A stretch of DNA of 64,000 bases, taken from positions 118,663 to 182,662 of the forward strand of contig CALXXE010000002.1 in assembly GCA_944392605.1 (NCBI GenBank). Reading direction: 5' to 3'. This document shows positions 44,779 to 52,683 of the stretch, piece by piece (the first letter of the stretch is position 1; every line of letters begins with the position of its first letter). This DNA is from an uncultured Clostridia bacterium (GTDB lineage: Bacteria; Bacillota; Clostridia; TANB77; CAG-508). The notes beneath the pieces were generated by a model. The model was given only the letters and a program-made list of their open reading frames with translations. It was not told the DNA's origin and did not search any database. The translations under genes and the position numbers were made by a program.

Positions 44779-45210
44779 ATGTATAGTTCAAGATCATTAT
44801 TTAATATTTCAGGTGCTATTGGAAGTACAGTATGGATTATTTTATCATTAATATTAGCTATAGTAGGTGGAATATTAATTTATTTCTTATTTTTAAATAA
44901 GAAAAATGAAGGAAAATTTACAGGATTTCTTGGATGGCTATATGATTTCTTATCTTTTAAGAAAATGTTCTTAGAAACATTATTGAAAATAACTTATTTA
45001 ATTGTTGCAATTTATATAACATTATCATCTTTTGCTTTAATAGGATACAGTTTCTTAGGATTCTTACTTCAATTATTATTAGGAAATGTAATTGCAAGAG
45101 TTGTTTATGAATTTTCATTAATTCTATTAGTAATTTGTAGAAATACTACAGAAATTGCTAAAAATACATCAAAGAAAGTTGAAGAAAAGAAATCAGAAGA
45201 AAATAAATAA
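44779..45210 (+). CDS. small multi-pass membrane protein, unrecognised
   Basis: A 143-aa protein. The frame opens at 44752, but AAAGGGGGAAAG (44763-44774) points to ATG 44779 (MYSSRSLFNISGAIG), and the promoter -10 lies at 44746-44751. Three hydrophobic stretches: about 14-37 (WIILSLILAIVGGILIYFLF), about 63-90 (LLKITYLIVAIYITLSSFAL) and about 92-122, with a charged Lys/Glu tail (KNTSKKVEEKKSEENK) likely in the cytoplasm. No catalytic motif; family not recognised. Monocistronic, with its own promoter and terminator. Confidence 0.78.
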   Translation: MYSSRSLFNISGAIGSTVWIILSLILAIVGGILIYFLFLNKKNEGKFTGFLGWLYDFLSFKKMFLETLLKITYLIVAIYITLSSFALIGYSFLGFLLQLLLGNVIARVVYEFSLILLVICRNTTEIAKNTSKKVEEKKSEENK

Positions 45211-45213
45211 TGA

Positions 45214-45252
45214 ATAATAAAGGCTAGTAGTTATACTACTAGTTTTATTATT
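45214..45252 (+). terminator. intrinsic terminator after the small membrane protein
   Basis: The core CTAGTAG-TTATA-CTACTAG is extended by flanking AATAATAAA/TTTTATTATT pairing with a bulge. Confidence 0.8.
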
Positions 45253-45324
45253 AATGAAATTTATTTTTGCCGAAAAATAGACAATTTGGGCCATGTCTAA
45301 AAGGGTGTTAAAGGAAGATTTTAT

Positions 45325-45966
45325 ATGAATAAATATATAGATTTAAGAAATAATTTGGATTTAGAAGAATTAAAAGAGCCAGCAAAAATAATTAAAGATG
45401 GTGGAATTGTAATATTTCCAACAGAGACGGTTTATGGGATAGGGACAAATGGTTTTAATGAAGAGTCAGTTAGAAAAATTTACGAATTGAAAAAAAGAGA
45501 CTTTAATAAACCAATAAGCTTATTAGTAAGTAACATGGAAATGGTAAAAACGGTGGCAGAAAATATTACTAATTTAGAACGAGCTTTAATGGAACAATTT
45601 TGGCCAGGTCCTTTTACTATTATATTAAAAAAGAAAAAAATTGTACCTGATATCCTTACAGCAAACGGAGAAACTGTTGGTGTACGTATGCCAAGCGGTA
45701 TAATTGCTAAGCAATTAATAGAATATGCAGGAGTTCCAATAGCAACTCCTAGTGCAAATATTTCAGGAAATCCTAGTGGAACTAATATAGATGATATAAG
45801 AAATGATTTTGAGGGAAAAGTAGATTGTATTATTGATAGTGGTATAAGCGAATTAGGAGTAGCTTCTACAATTGTTAAAGTAATTGATGGAATTCCTCAT
45901 GTTTTAAGAGAAGGAACAATTACAAAAAAGCAAATACAAGAAGTAGTAAGCAAAGTTATTAAATAA
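45325..45966 (+). CDS. tsaC: L-threonylcarbamoyladenylate synthase (Sua5/YrdC family)
   Basis: Makes threonylcarbamoyl-AMP for the t6A modification of tRNAs that read ANN codons. A 213-aa, YrdC domain only, with no C-terminal Sua5 domain, so the short TsaC/YwlC-like form. Motifs: GGIVIFPTETVYGIGTN, KRDFNKPISLLV (KRxxxxP), FWPGPFTIILKKK, VGVRMPSG and ATPSANISGNPSGTN, which line the nucleotide pocket. AAAGGAAG precedes the ATG by about 8 bases. A 22-bp inverted repeat (TAGACA...TGTCTA, 45278-45299) lies just upstream, significance unknown. Confidence 0.95.
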   Translation: MNKYIDLRNNLDLEELKEPAKIIKDGGIVIFPTETVYGIGTNGFNEESVRKIYELKKRDFNKPISLLVSNMEMVKTVAENITNLERALMEQFWPGPFTIILKKKKIVPDILTANGETVGVRMPSGIIAKQLIEYAGVPIATPSANISGNPSGTNIDDIRNDFEGKVDCIIDSGISELGVASTIVKVIDGIPHVLREGTITKKQIQEVVSKVIK

Positions 45967-46071
45967 TCCATATTTGAAATAAGGCAACCGCAATTCCATT
46001 GGCTTTAGACAATTGGTAGTTCACTCTTAATAAATAGCGAAATGTAATAAAAATTGTATATCTTAATGAAA

Positions 46072-46106
46072 AAAAGATGAAGAAAATTAATTCTTCATCT
46101 TTTATA
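46072..46106. terminator. terminator between tsaC and htpX
   Basis: A perfect 13-bp stem, AAAAGATGAAGAA (46072-46084) with TTCTTCATCTTTT (46091-46103), A-rich and T-rich on either side, so it can serve both convergent genes. Confidence 0.8.
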
Positions 46107-46121
46107 TATTTTATAGATATG

Positions 46122-46168
46122 TCCCCAATGCGAACTTTTTTACGCAAATGAAACGTCCCAAATGCGAA
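46122..46168. repeat. short imperfect direct repeat before the htpX stop
   Basis: GTCCCCAATGCGAA and GTCCCAAATGCGAA occur about 35 bp apart, with a related TACGCAAATGAAAC between them. Local GC is higher than the surroundings. Could be a decayed mobile remnant or chance duplication. Confidence 0.4.
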
Positions 46169-47074
46169 TTATTTTAAATTTCTTAAAGCTTCTATTCGGT
46201 CTTCTGTGCTTGGGTGTGTAGACCAAATACTTGTAGTTTTTTTCTTCCCTTCTTTTGTATCCTTTTTAAATGGATTTACAATATACATATTTGCAGTAGC
46301 ACTGTTCGCAGTTTTTAGTTGGTTAGGATCATTTTCAAGTTTTTCTAAAGCAGAGATTAATCCGTCAGGATTACGTGTTAATTCTACTGCTGTTGCGTCT
46401 GCTAAAAATTCTCTTTTTCTAGATAAAGCAAGCTGCATTAAAGAACCGAATATTGGAGATAATATTAAAAAGATTAATCCAATTATCATTAAAATACCAT
46501 TTGCTTTACTATCACTATCATTATCTCTCTTTAATCCGCCCCAGAACAAAGTTCTAGAGAATAAATCAGCTAGCATAACAATAAAGCCTACCATAACAGA
46601 AACGACACAACTAAGACGAATGTCATAGTTTTTAATGTGACTCATTTCATGTGCTATGACACCTTCCAGTTCATAGTAGTCTAATTTTTCTAAAAGACCG
46701 GTTGTGACACAAATAACGGCGTTTTCAGGATTTCTACCTGTTGCAAAAGCATTTGGCTGAGCGTCTTCTACGACATACAATCTAGGTTTATTAGGTAGTC
46801 CAGATGTAATCATTAAAGCATCTAGGATGTTTACTAGTTTTTGGTCTTCCTTTTTAGTAGCAGGTCTTGCCCTATTTACTGATAAAACTATTTTATCACT
46901 ATAATAATAAGAACCCCATGCAGATGCTATTGAAAAAACTAATGCTATTACAATTGAAATTGAACCTAAATTTAGTGCATTACAAATAAAATAAACAATT
47001 AAAGTAATTACTACAATAAATATACCTATTATTACACCAGATTCTATTTTATTTTTCTTTATATTTTGAAACAT
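46169..47074 (-). CDS. htpX: HtpX-like M48 membrane metalloprotease
   Basis: Zinc protease that degrades misfolded or damaged membrane proteins. A 301-aa protein with two N-terminal transmembrane helices (about 15-32 and 36-56, SGVIIGIFIVVITLIVYFIC and SIVIALVFSIASAWGSYY), the zinc motif IAHEMSHIKNYD, two further hydrophobic segments, the third ligand in RKREFLADATAVELT, and the C-terminal WSTHPSTEDRIEALRN. GGAAGG lies 7 bases before the ATG (complement of 47072-47074). It follows lemA by 59 bp, a classic pair, separated by a small terminator-like hairpin. Confidence 0.95.
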   Translation of the reverse strand: MFQNIKKNKIESGVIIGIFIVVITLIVYFICNALNLGSISIVIALVFSIASAWGSYYYSDKIVLSVNRARPATKKEDQKLVNILDALMITSGLPNKPRLYVVEDAQPNAFATGRNPENAVICVTTGLLEKLDYYELEGVIAHEMSHIKNYDIRLSCVVSVMVGFIVMLADLFSRTLFWGGLKRDNDSDSKANGILMIIGLIFLILSPIFGSLMQLALSRKREFLADATAVELTRNPDGLISALEKLENDPNQLKTANSATANMYIVNPFKKDTKEGKKKTTSIWSTHPSTEDRIEALRNLK

Positions 47075-47094
47075 ATTAAATCCTTCCTTATTAA

Positions 47095-47123
47095 AAGGAT
47101 TGGAGAATAACCTCCAACCCCTT
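47095..47123 (-). terminator. intercistronic terminator-like hairpin between lemA and htpX
   Basis: On the minus strand AAGGGGTTGGAG pairs with CTCCAATCCTT, with small internal mismatches, followed by TTAAT. It overlaps the leader of htpX and probably reduces htpX relative to lemA expression. Confidence 0.55.
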
Positions 47124-47133
47124 AAATTTTATT

Positions 47134-47700
47134 TTATTGGTTACTTCCAAAATCAACTTTAACATTCTTTCTAGCTTCATCGCTTTCAGTATTAAATAAG
47201 TCACGAGCTTTAAAATGGAACATACCAGCGATTATGTTAGAAGGAAATACTTCTAATTTTGTATTGTAAATAGTTACAGAATCATTATAAAATTGTCTAG
47301 CAAAAGAAATTTTATTTTCTGTATTTCTTAATTCTTCTGACAATTCAGAGAAGTTTTGATTTGCTTTTAATTCAGGATAACCTTCAGAAATAGCCATAAT
47401 TGTTTTTAGTGTATTAGATAATTCATCATCAAGCTTTGCTTTTTCAGATACACTTCCTGCATTTGTCCAAGAACTTCTAAGTTCAGCAATTTTTTCAAAT
47501 GTTTCACTTTCATGAGTCATGTAACCTTTTACAGTTTCAACGAAGTTTGGAATTAAGTCAAATCTTCTCTGAAGTTGTACATCTATTTGGCTCCAAGCAT
47601 TGTCTACTTTGATTCTTGCTGTTACTAATCCATTATATATAGCAATAACGGCAATAACAAGAATAGCAATGATTGCTATGATTACTATTAAAGCTACCAT
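47134..47700 (-). CDS. lemA: LemA family protein
   Basis: A 188-aa protein with an N-terminal membrane helix (about 2-22, VALIVIIAIIAILVIAVIAI) followed by a long helical bundle: YNGLVTARIKVDNAWSQIDV, then QRRFDLIPNFVETVKGYMTHE, ENKISFARQFYNDSV and the conserved FPSNIIAGMFHFKARDLF. The function of LemA is unsettled; it often neighbours htpX or TPM-domain genes and is thought to be a membrane scaffold. AGGAGG lies 8 bases before the ATG. First gene of a two-gene minus-strand unit. Confidence 0.95.
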   Translation of the reverse strand: MVALIVIIAIIAILVIAVIAIYNGLVTARIKVDNAWSQIDVQLQRRFDLIPNFVETVKGYMTHESETFEKIAELRSSWTNAGSVSEKAKLDDELSNTLKTIMAISEGYPELKANQNFSELSEELRNTENKISFARQFYNDSVTIYNTKLEVFPSNIIAGMFHFKARDLFNTESDEARKNVKVDFGSNQ

Positions 47701-47735
47701 CCATAATTCCTCCTATTCTTAATAATATATAAAAT

Positions 47736-47764
47736 ATAATAACATATTATGCTTTTTTATACAA
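47736..47764 (-). promoter_or_regulatory. possible promoter of lemA-htpX
   Basis: On the minus strand TTGTAT (47764-47759), 17-bp spacer, TATTAT (47741-47736). Moderate match in an AT-rich region. Confidence 0.4.
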
Positions 47765-47936
47765 CAATTATGTGGTAATTTTATGAAATTATTATGGAAA
47801 ATTTAGGAATAATTTTAAAAAAATTACATACAATATATTATGCATATAATAAATGCTGATTTCTTAATAAAAAGGACAAATTGTATGAAAATACTAAATT
47901 TATAAAGCTCCTCTGCGAGTAAGAAATGAGCAAAAT

Positions 47937-47965
47937 TTGACAAATATGAAAAAAAATAGTATAAT
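47937..47965 (+). promoter_or_regulatory. consensus sigma-A promoter of the G5/3D protein gene
   Basis: TTGACA (47937-47942), 17-bp spacer, TATAAT (47960-47965): a perfect consensus. The long open frame begins inside this promoter, so the real start must lie downstream. Confidence 0.85.
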
Positions 47966-47996
47966 TAAGTTGTTGCCAAAAGGAGGAATTAAATTG

Positions 47997-48932
47997 ATGA
48001 AAAAAGAAGAAAACGCTTCGATTTCTATCATGAAAATCATCTGTGTAACAATTATTCTTATTTTAATATCAGGAATAGGAGTAATGGCAGTAAATACAGA
48101 CTTAAAGGATGTTAAAATTATTCTTCAAAATGGATACGAAATGACAGCTTTAACAAGTAAAGCTACAGTTTCAGAAGTGCTTGCAGAAAATAATATTGTA
48201 TTAGAAGATAATCAAAAGACAATACCAGACCTAGATGAAGAAGTAACTTCAGGTCAAAGTATTAAAATAACTGATAAATCATATAACGAAGTTCAAATAG
48301 CTAAGATTTCAGAAGAAGGTGTATCTACATCTTTAGACCAATTATTAGAAAATTATGCACCAATTACTGAAAAAATAGTTGTAGAACAAGTTACAATACC
48401 TTATGAAACCGTTACAAAAAATAGTCAAACAAGTGGCGACACAACTGACAAAGTTTTACAAGAAGGAAAAGATGGGTTAAAAGAGGTAACATACAAAGTT
48501 AAATATCAAAATGATGTTGAGATTGAAAAAACAGTTATTTCTGAAAAAGTAATTACAGAACCAGTTGATAAGATTGTTCAAGTTCAAAAGAAAGTAACTT
48601 CAAGAGGTTCAACTACAACAAGAACTTCAGCATCACCAGCGTCAACTAGTGGGGGTACTACTTATAAAATTACAGCATATTGTCCTTGTAGCAAATGTTG
48701 TGGTAAAACAAACGGAATGACTGCATCAGGAACAAAAGCAACAGCAGGAAGAACAGTAGCAGCTTCTTCAAAATTTGCTTTTGGTACTAAATTAAACATT
48801 GGGGGACATATTTATACAGTAGAAGATAGAGGCGGAGCAGTAAAAGGTAACAAGATAGATATATTTGTTAACACACATGCAGAAGCACTTGCATGGGGAG
48901 TTAGATATCTAACTGTTTCAGTAGTGGAATAA
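47997..48932 (+). CDS. cell-wall protein with DUF348, G5 and 3D domains
   Basis: A 311-aa exported or membrane-anchored protein of the YabE/Rpf-like class, a probable wall-active lytic enzyme or stationary-phase survival protein. AGGAGG (47981-47986) and the promoter upstream place the start at ATG 47997 (or TTG 47994). One N-terminal transmembrane helix (about 14-33, IICVTIILILISGIGVMAV), a DUF348-type domain (VKIILQNGYEMTALTSKATV), a G5 domain (about 125-200, ending EPVDKIVQVQKKV), a Ser/Thr linker, then the 3D domain: ITAYCPCSKCCGKTNG with VEDRGGAVKGNKIDIF, which carries the three conserved aspartates. Cys-rich CPCSKCC is typical of Clostridia versions. Monocistronic. Confidence 0.92.
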   Translation: MKKEENASISIMKIICVTIILILISGIGVMAVNTDLKDVKIILQNGYEMTALTSKATVSEVLAENNIVLEDNQKTIPDLDEEVTSGQSIKITDKSYNEVQIAKISEEGVSTSLDQLLENYAPITEKIVVEQVTIPYETVTKNSQTSGDTTDKVLQEGKDGLKEVTYKVKYQNDVEIEKTVISEKVITEPVDKIVQVQKKVTSRGSTTTRTSASPASTSGGTTYKITAYCPCSKCCGKTNGMTASGTKATAGRTVAASSKFAFGTKLNIGGHIYTVEDRGGAVKGNKIDIFVNTHAEALAWGVRYLTVSVVE

Positions 48933-48956
48933 AATTAATTGAATATGAAATTTATA

Positions 48957-48986
48957 GGGGGACAGTTGTCAAACAACTGTCCTATT
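48957..48986. other. strong hairpin between the 3D gene and the toxin-antitoxin-like pair
   Basis: GGACAGTTGT (48960-48969) pairs perfectly with ACAACTGTCC (48973-48982) around CAA, extended by ATAGG/CTAT. No T-run follows on the plus strand, so it is either an atypical terminator or a structure or operator for the next genes. Confidence 0.55.
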
Positions 48987-49004
48987 AAAAAATCATAAAA
49001 AGAA

Positions 49005-49034
49005 TTGCATAAATTAGTAATCTTATGTTAAAAT
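49005..49034 (+). promoter_or_regulatory. possible promoter of the DUF4258-YgiT pair
   Basis: TTGCAT (49005-49010), 18-bp spacer, TAAAAT (49029-49034) with a TATG extension upstream. Confidence 0.45.
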
Positions 49035-49050
49035 AAATTTGGAGGAAAAA

Positions 49051-49370
49051 ATGAACGAAGAATTATTAAATATAGAAACCATAAGAGAATATATTGCTAA
49101 AAGAAAAATAGATTGGACAAAGCATTGTTTAAATAGATTAAATCAAAGAAATATTTTAATATCTGATGTTAAAACGGCTATTAATGATGGTAAAATAATA
49201 GAATATTATTATGATGATTATCCCCAAGTTGCCTAATATTAGGTTACAATGTAAATAATAAAGTAATACATATAGTATGTGGGATGAGTGAAGATACGAT
49301 TCACATGATAACAGCATATTATCCAGATACTAGAAAATGGAAAGAGGATATGGAAACAAGGAGGGAATAA
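49051..49370 (+). pseudogene. DUF4258 protein (toxin-like), broken by a one-base frameshift
   Basis: The N-terminal part (MNEELLNIETIREYIAKRKI, then WTKHCLNRLNQRNI) reads in one frame to a stop at 49234-49236. The family continuation CLILGYNVNNKVIHIVCG, then MSEDTIHMITAYYPDTRKWK, lies in another frame through to TAA 49368-49370. Adding one C to the four-C run at 49222-49225 gives YPPSCLILGYN and restores a single protein of about 106 aa. DUF4258 proteins resemble RelE/BrnT-like toxins and are typically paired with a YgiT-type zinc-finger protein, which is exactly the next gene. GGAGG lies 5 bases before ATG 49051. A homopolymer sequencing error is as likely as genuine inactivation. Confidence 0.85.
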
Positions 49371-49604
49371 ATGATGAATTGTTTTATGTGTAAAGGAAAT
49401 TTAGAAAAAAAGAAAGTGAATTATGTAGTAGATTTAGGTGATACAATTATCATCATTAAAGGTGTTCCTGCAAAAGTATGTACTCAATGTGGAGAGCAAT
49501 ACTTTGATGATGAAACAGCAGAAAACATTGAAAAAATTGTAAATCAATTGAAACAGTTAGCAACAGAAATAACTGTTGTAAATTATAACGAAAAAGTTGC
49601 TTAA
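49371..49604 (+). CDS. YgiT-type zinc-finger protein (antitoxin-like)
   Basis: A 77-aa protein with two CxxC pairs, CFMCKGNLEKKK at the start and VCTQCGEQYFDDETA in the middle, forming the MqsA/YgiT-type zinc-binding domain, then a short helical tail (ENIEKIVNQLKQLATEI). The DNA-binding HTH domain seen in full-length MqsA is absent, as in many Clostridia members. Starts immediately after the DUF4258 stop; AAGGAGGG supports ATG 49371 or 49374. Predicted antitoxin to the adjacent DUF4258 protein, by family association. Confidence 0.85.
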   Translation: MMNCFMCKGNLEKKKVNYVVDLGDTIIIIKGVPAKVCTQCGEQYFDDETAENIEKIVNQLKQLATEITVVNYNEKVA

Positions 49605-49628
49605 AAATGTAATAAAAATAATATAATC

Positions 49629-49666
49629 AGGGTTGTTTTAATAAAAAAACAACTCTTTTTTCTTTT
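49629..49666 (+). terminator. intrinsic terminator after the YgiT-like gene
   Basis: AGGGTTGTTTT (49629-49639) pairs with AAAACAACTCT (49646-49656), with one G-T pair, then TTTTTTCTTTT. Confidence 0.87.
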
Positions 49667-49668
49667 GA

Positions 49669-49697
49669 TTGAAATTTTTTCTATAATATAGTAAAAT
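49669..49697 (+). promoter_or_regulatory. promoter of the Nudix-Nudix-xth-transporter unit
   Basis: TTGAAA (49669-49674), 17-bp spacer, TAAAAT (49692-49697). Confidence 0.6.
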
Positions 49698-49719
49698 GTA
49701 AGAGACTAAGGAGGAGATT

Positions 49720-50139
49720 ATGAGTATAAAAAAAGCAGGGACAATATTAATTAATTTAGAAAATAAGAAAATAGCGTTAGTTCATAGAGAAGAGCAAGAT
49801 GACTACTCATTCCCAAAAGGACATTTAGAAGAAGGAGAAACTCTTTTAGAATGTGCTGTAAGAGAAACAGAAGAAGAAACATTAAGAAAGAATCATTTGA
49901 TAGACAATGAAGTAATTGCAATTGATAGGTATAGTTCAGGGAAAGAAAAAGATGTAGAAACATATTATTATTTAGCAATTGATGATGGAGAAACTTCTAA
50001 AGATATACCATTAAAAGATAGAGAAAAACTTATTTGGAAGAATGTTGATGAAATAAATGATTTACTTACATATGATAATTTGAAAGAGATGTGGAGTAAT
50101 ATAGAAGATAAGGTTAGTAATATTATAAATAAAAACTAA
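49720..50139 (+). CDS. Nudix hydrolase (small, Ap4A/NTP-type)
   Basis: A 139-aa single-domain Nudix enzyme. The Nudix box is complete: GHLEEGETLLECAVRETEEE, with the RExxEE metal-binding Glu residues; it is preceded by YSFPKGHLEEGE, a context typical of diadenosine tetraphosphate hydrolases or MutT-like housecleaning enzymes. Substrate not determinable. AAGGAGGAG precedes the ATG. First of a four-gene run with short gaps. Confidence 0.9.
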   Translation: MSIKKAGTILINLENKKIALVHREEQDDYSFPKGHLEEGETLLECAVRETEEETLRKNHLIDNEVIAIDRYSSGKEKDVETYYYLAIDDGETSKDIPLKDREKLIWKNVDEINDLLTYDNLKEMWSNIEDKVSNIINKN

Positions 50140-50151
50140 TAAGGAGTTTAT

Positions 50152-50655
50152 ATGGAAGTAGTAGATAAGTTAAATAAAAGGAAAGAACCTTTAAATAAAA
50201 AAGCCGATAGATATGAAAGAATAGATGGAGAATATTGCCAATATGTACATGTATGTATAATGAATGATAAAAATCAGTTTCTAATTCAAAAAAGATCACC
50301 AAGTAAAAAAATGTATCCTAATATGTGGTCTCAAACGGGAGGAGCCGTAGATTCTGGGGAGACTTCACTACAAGGAGCTCTAAGAGAAGTAAAAGAAGAA
50401 TTAGGAATAGATTTAAATAAAGATAATATGGAATTTATGCTTTCATTCAAAAGATACCATAGTTTTGTTGATGTATGGCTTGCAAAGCAAAATGTAGATT
50501 TAAAAGATGTTGTTATGCAAAAGGAAGAAGTTTCTGATGTAAAATGGGTCAATAAAGATGAGTTAAAAAGGATGATTGATGATAAAGAGGTTTCAGGAAG
50601 TGTAAATCTATATTATGAGATGCTTATAGATTTAATTGAAAATTTTAGTAAATAG
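50152..50655 (+). CDS. Nudix hydrolase (IDI-like subgroup)
   Basis: A 167-aa Nudix protein. MNDKNQFLIQKRSPSKKMYP and NMWSQTGGAVDSGETSLQGA, followed by LREVKEELGI, give a complete Nudix box. The QKRS...YPNMW pattern resembles the isopentenyl diphosphate isomerase-like and YfcD-type Nudix proteins, but the residues diagnostic of the isomerase were not confirmed, so hydrolase is the safer name. Begins 12 bp after the first Nudix gene with AAGGAG. Confidence 0.9.
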   Translation: MEVVDKLNKRKEPLNKKADRYERIDGEYCQYVHVCIMNDKNQFLIQKRSPSKKMYPNMWSQTGGAVDSGETSLQGALREVKEELGIDLNKDNMEFMLSFKRYHSFVDVWLAKQNVDLKDVVMQKEEVSDVKWVNKDELKRMIDDKEVSGSVNLYYEMLIDLIENFSK

Positions 50656-50688
50656 ATTAATAAGAAAAAACAAAATAGGAGGATATAA

Positions 50689-51444
50689 ATGAAATTAGTA
50701 TCTTGGAATGTAAATGGAATAAGAGCCTGCTTAAATAAAGGGTTTGATGATTTCTTTAAAGAAGTTAATGCAGATATATTTTGTATTCAAGAAACAAAGT
50801 GCCAAGAAGGACAAGTTGATTTGGAATATGATGGATATGAAAGTTTTTGGAATAGTGCAGAGAAAAAAGGATATTCTGGAACAGCAGTATTCACTAAGAT
50901 AAAACCTTTATCTGTTAAATATGGTATAGGAATAGAAGAGCATGATAAAGAAGGAAGAGTTATTACTATAGAGTTTGATAAATTCTTTTTAGTAAATATA
51001 TACACACCAAATTCTAAGAGAGAATTAGAAAGACTAGATTATAGACAAGTTTGGGAAGATGAAATAAGAAAATACTTATTAAATTTGAATAAAACAAAAC
51101 CAGTTATTATGTGTGGAGATTTAAATGTAGCTCATAAAGAAATAGATTTAAAGAATCCTAAAACAAATACACATAATGCAGGATTTACAATTGAAGAAAG
51201 AAATAAGATGACAGAGTTATTAGATGCAGGTTTTGTAGATACATTTAGATATTTATATCCAGATAAAACTGATTGCTATAGTTGGTGGTCTTATATGAGA
51301 AAATCAAGAGAAAAAAATGTAGGATGGAGAATTGATTATTTTATAGTATCTGAGGATATTAAAGATAAAATAAAAGAAGCAAGTATTTATTCAGAAGTAA
51401 TGGGAAGTGATCATTGTCCAGTTGGATTAGAAATAGAGTTATAA
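50689..51444 (+). CDS. xth: exodeoxyribonuclease III / AP endonuclease
   Basis: Cuts DNA at abasic sites and trims 3' ends in base excision repair. A 251-aa, full-length protein. Motifs in order: LVSWNVNGIRA, FCIQETKCQEGQ (metal Glu), VNIYTPNSKRELERLDYR (Tyr), CGDLNVAHKEIDL (Asp, Asn), AGFTIEER, SWWSYMRKSREKNVGWRIDY and GSDHCPVGLEIE (Asp-His). All catalytic residues present. AGGAGG precedes the ATG by about 7 bases; same orientation and likely same transcript as the Nudix genes, fitting a nucleotide-hygiene and repair group. Confidence 0.97.
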   Translation: MKLVSWNVNGIRACLNKGFDDFFKEVNADIFCIQETKCQEGQVDLEYDGYESFWNSAEKKGYSGTAVFTKIKPLSVKYGIGIEEHDKEGRVITIEFDKFFLVNIYTPNSKRELERLDYRQVWEDEIRKYLLNLNKTKPVIMCGDLNVAHKEIDLKNPKTNTHNAGFTIEERNKMTELLDAGFVDTFRYLYPDKTDCYSWWSYMRKSREKNVGWRIDYFIVSEDIKDKIKEASIYSEVMGSDHCPVGLEIEL

Positions 51445-51482
51445 AAGATTTGTGAAGTAATAAAATTAATTTAAAGGAGAAA

Positions 51483-52649
51483 ATGATGGAAAACAAAAAA
51501 GAAAAAATAAGAAAATGGGGTTATTGGTTTTTACTTGGTTTAGCACTTATTATTATATATAAATGTTTAGATAATTTTACAGCTGTAACAGATGTTGTTG
51601 GTAATTTCTTAAGTGTTTTAGCACCATTCTTTGTTGGTATTTTTATTGCGTATATATTATATATGCCTTGTAGGAAATTCGAAACTTTCTATAGAAAAAG
51701 TAAAATAAAATTATTAAAAAGAAGAGCTAGGACTTTTAGCATTATTACAGTTTATTTAATAATTGTAGCGATTATAGTTATTTTATTTAGTTTTATATTT
51801 CCTGTTGTATGGGATAGTGTAGTTGATTTTGTGAGTAACATTCAAAGCTATTATGAAACTGCAATAGAAAGATATAGTGAGCTACCAAATGATTCAATAT
51901 TAAAAAGTGAACAAGTAAATGATTTTATTGAAAGTATTCAGCATATTGATTTAAGAGAATATTTTAACTTTGATAGAGTTATGGAATACATATCAGGTGC
52001 AATAAGTGCAGTTACAGGAATTGTAGATGTTTTTGTTGCAGTAATTGTTTCTATATATGTTTTAGCAGAAAGAGGAAAGATTTTAACATTTGTAAAGAGA
52101 TTTGCAGAAGCGGTATTTAAAGAAAGAACTTATAAAAATATTGATAAATATTATAAACATTCAAATGAAATATTCTTTAAATTTATTGCAAGTCAATTCT
52201 TAGATGCTGTAGTTGTAGGAATTTTAGTTACAATTGCAATGAGTATTATGGGAGTTAGATATGCACCACTTCTTGGATTCTTTATAGGACTATTTAATAT
52301 GATACCTTTTGTTGGAGCTATTATTGCAGTAGGTATATCTGCTATTATTACTTTAATTACAGGAGGTCTTTCTCAGGCTATTTGGATGCTTGTAGTGGTA
52401 ATTATTTTACAACAAATTGATGCTAATATTATTAATCCAAAGATTGTTGGTAAATCATTAAAGATTAGCCCAATATTAGTACTTTTTGCAGTAACAATTG
52501 GTGGAGCTTATTTTGGAATTCTTGGTATGTTCTTAGCGGTTCCTGTTATTGCTATTATAAAGATACTTATAGAAGATTTTGTTGATTATAGATTAGCTGT
52601 TAAGAAAGGCGAAAAGGTAATTGAAGAAGCAAAATTAAATAAGGAATAA
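51483..52649 (+). CDS. AI-2E family membrane transporter
   Basis: A 388-aa polytopic protein of the AI-2E (TqsA/YdbI/PerM) family. Hydrophobic pairs near both ends (YWFLLGLALIIIYKCLDNFT, FLSVLAPFFVGIFIAYILYM, VVGILVTIAMSIMGVRYAPL, IPFVGAIIAVGISAIITLIT) and the family signature LQQIDANIINPKIVGKSLKI near the C-terminus, then ILGMFLAVPVIAIIKI. Members export varied small molecules or ions; the substrate is unknown here. AAGGAG precedes ATG 51483/51486. Last gene before the giant surface gene, separated by a terminator. Confidence 0.93.
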   Translation: MMENKKEKIRKWGYWFLLGLALIIIYKCLDNFTAVTDVVGNFLSVLAPFFVGIFIAYILYMPCRKFETFYRKSKIKLLKRRARTFSIITVYLIIVAIIVILFSFIFPVVWDSVVDFVSNIQSYYETAIERYSELPNDSILKSEQVNDFIESIQHIDLREYFNFDRVMEYISGAISAVTGIVDVFVAVIVSIYVLAERGKILTFVKRFAEAVFKERTYKNIDKYYKHSNEIFFKFIASQFLDAVVVGILVTIAMSIMGVRYAPLLGFFIGLFNMIPFVGAIIAVGISAIITLITGGLSQAIWMLVVVIILQQIDANIINPKIVGKSLKISPILVLFAVTIGGAYFGILGMFLAVPVIAIIKILIEDFVDYRLAVKKGEKVIEEAKLNKE

Positions 52650-52683
52650 AAATGCTAGAAATTATTCTAGTATTTTTTTGTAT
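52650..52683 (+). terminator. intrinsic terminator after the AI-2E transporter
   Basis: AAATGCTAGAA (52650-52660) pairs with TTCTAGTATTT (52665-52675) around ATTA, then TTTTG. Confidence 0.87.

Noticed and set aside
45278-45299. Inverted repeat TAGACA-N10-TGTCTA upstream of tsaC as an operator
   Set aside because: A 6-bp arm length in AT-rich DNA is easily reached by chance; no supporting second copy was found.
45959-46147. 62-aa minus-strand frame between tsaC and htpX
   Set aside because: It spans the shared terminator and has no ribosome site or family features.
47765-47936. Possible c-di-AMP (ydaO-type) riboswitch before the 3D-domain gene
   Set aside because: Such riboswitches often precede similar wall genes, but the promoter is only about 30 bases before the start codon, leaving no room, and the conserved core was not seen.
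47937-47996. N-terminal extension of the G5/3D protein
   Set aside because: The extension begins inside a perfect TTGACA-17-TATAAT promoter, so it cannot be in the mRNA.
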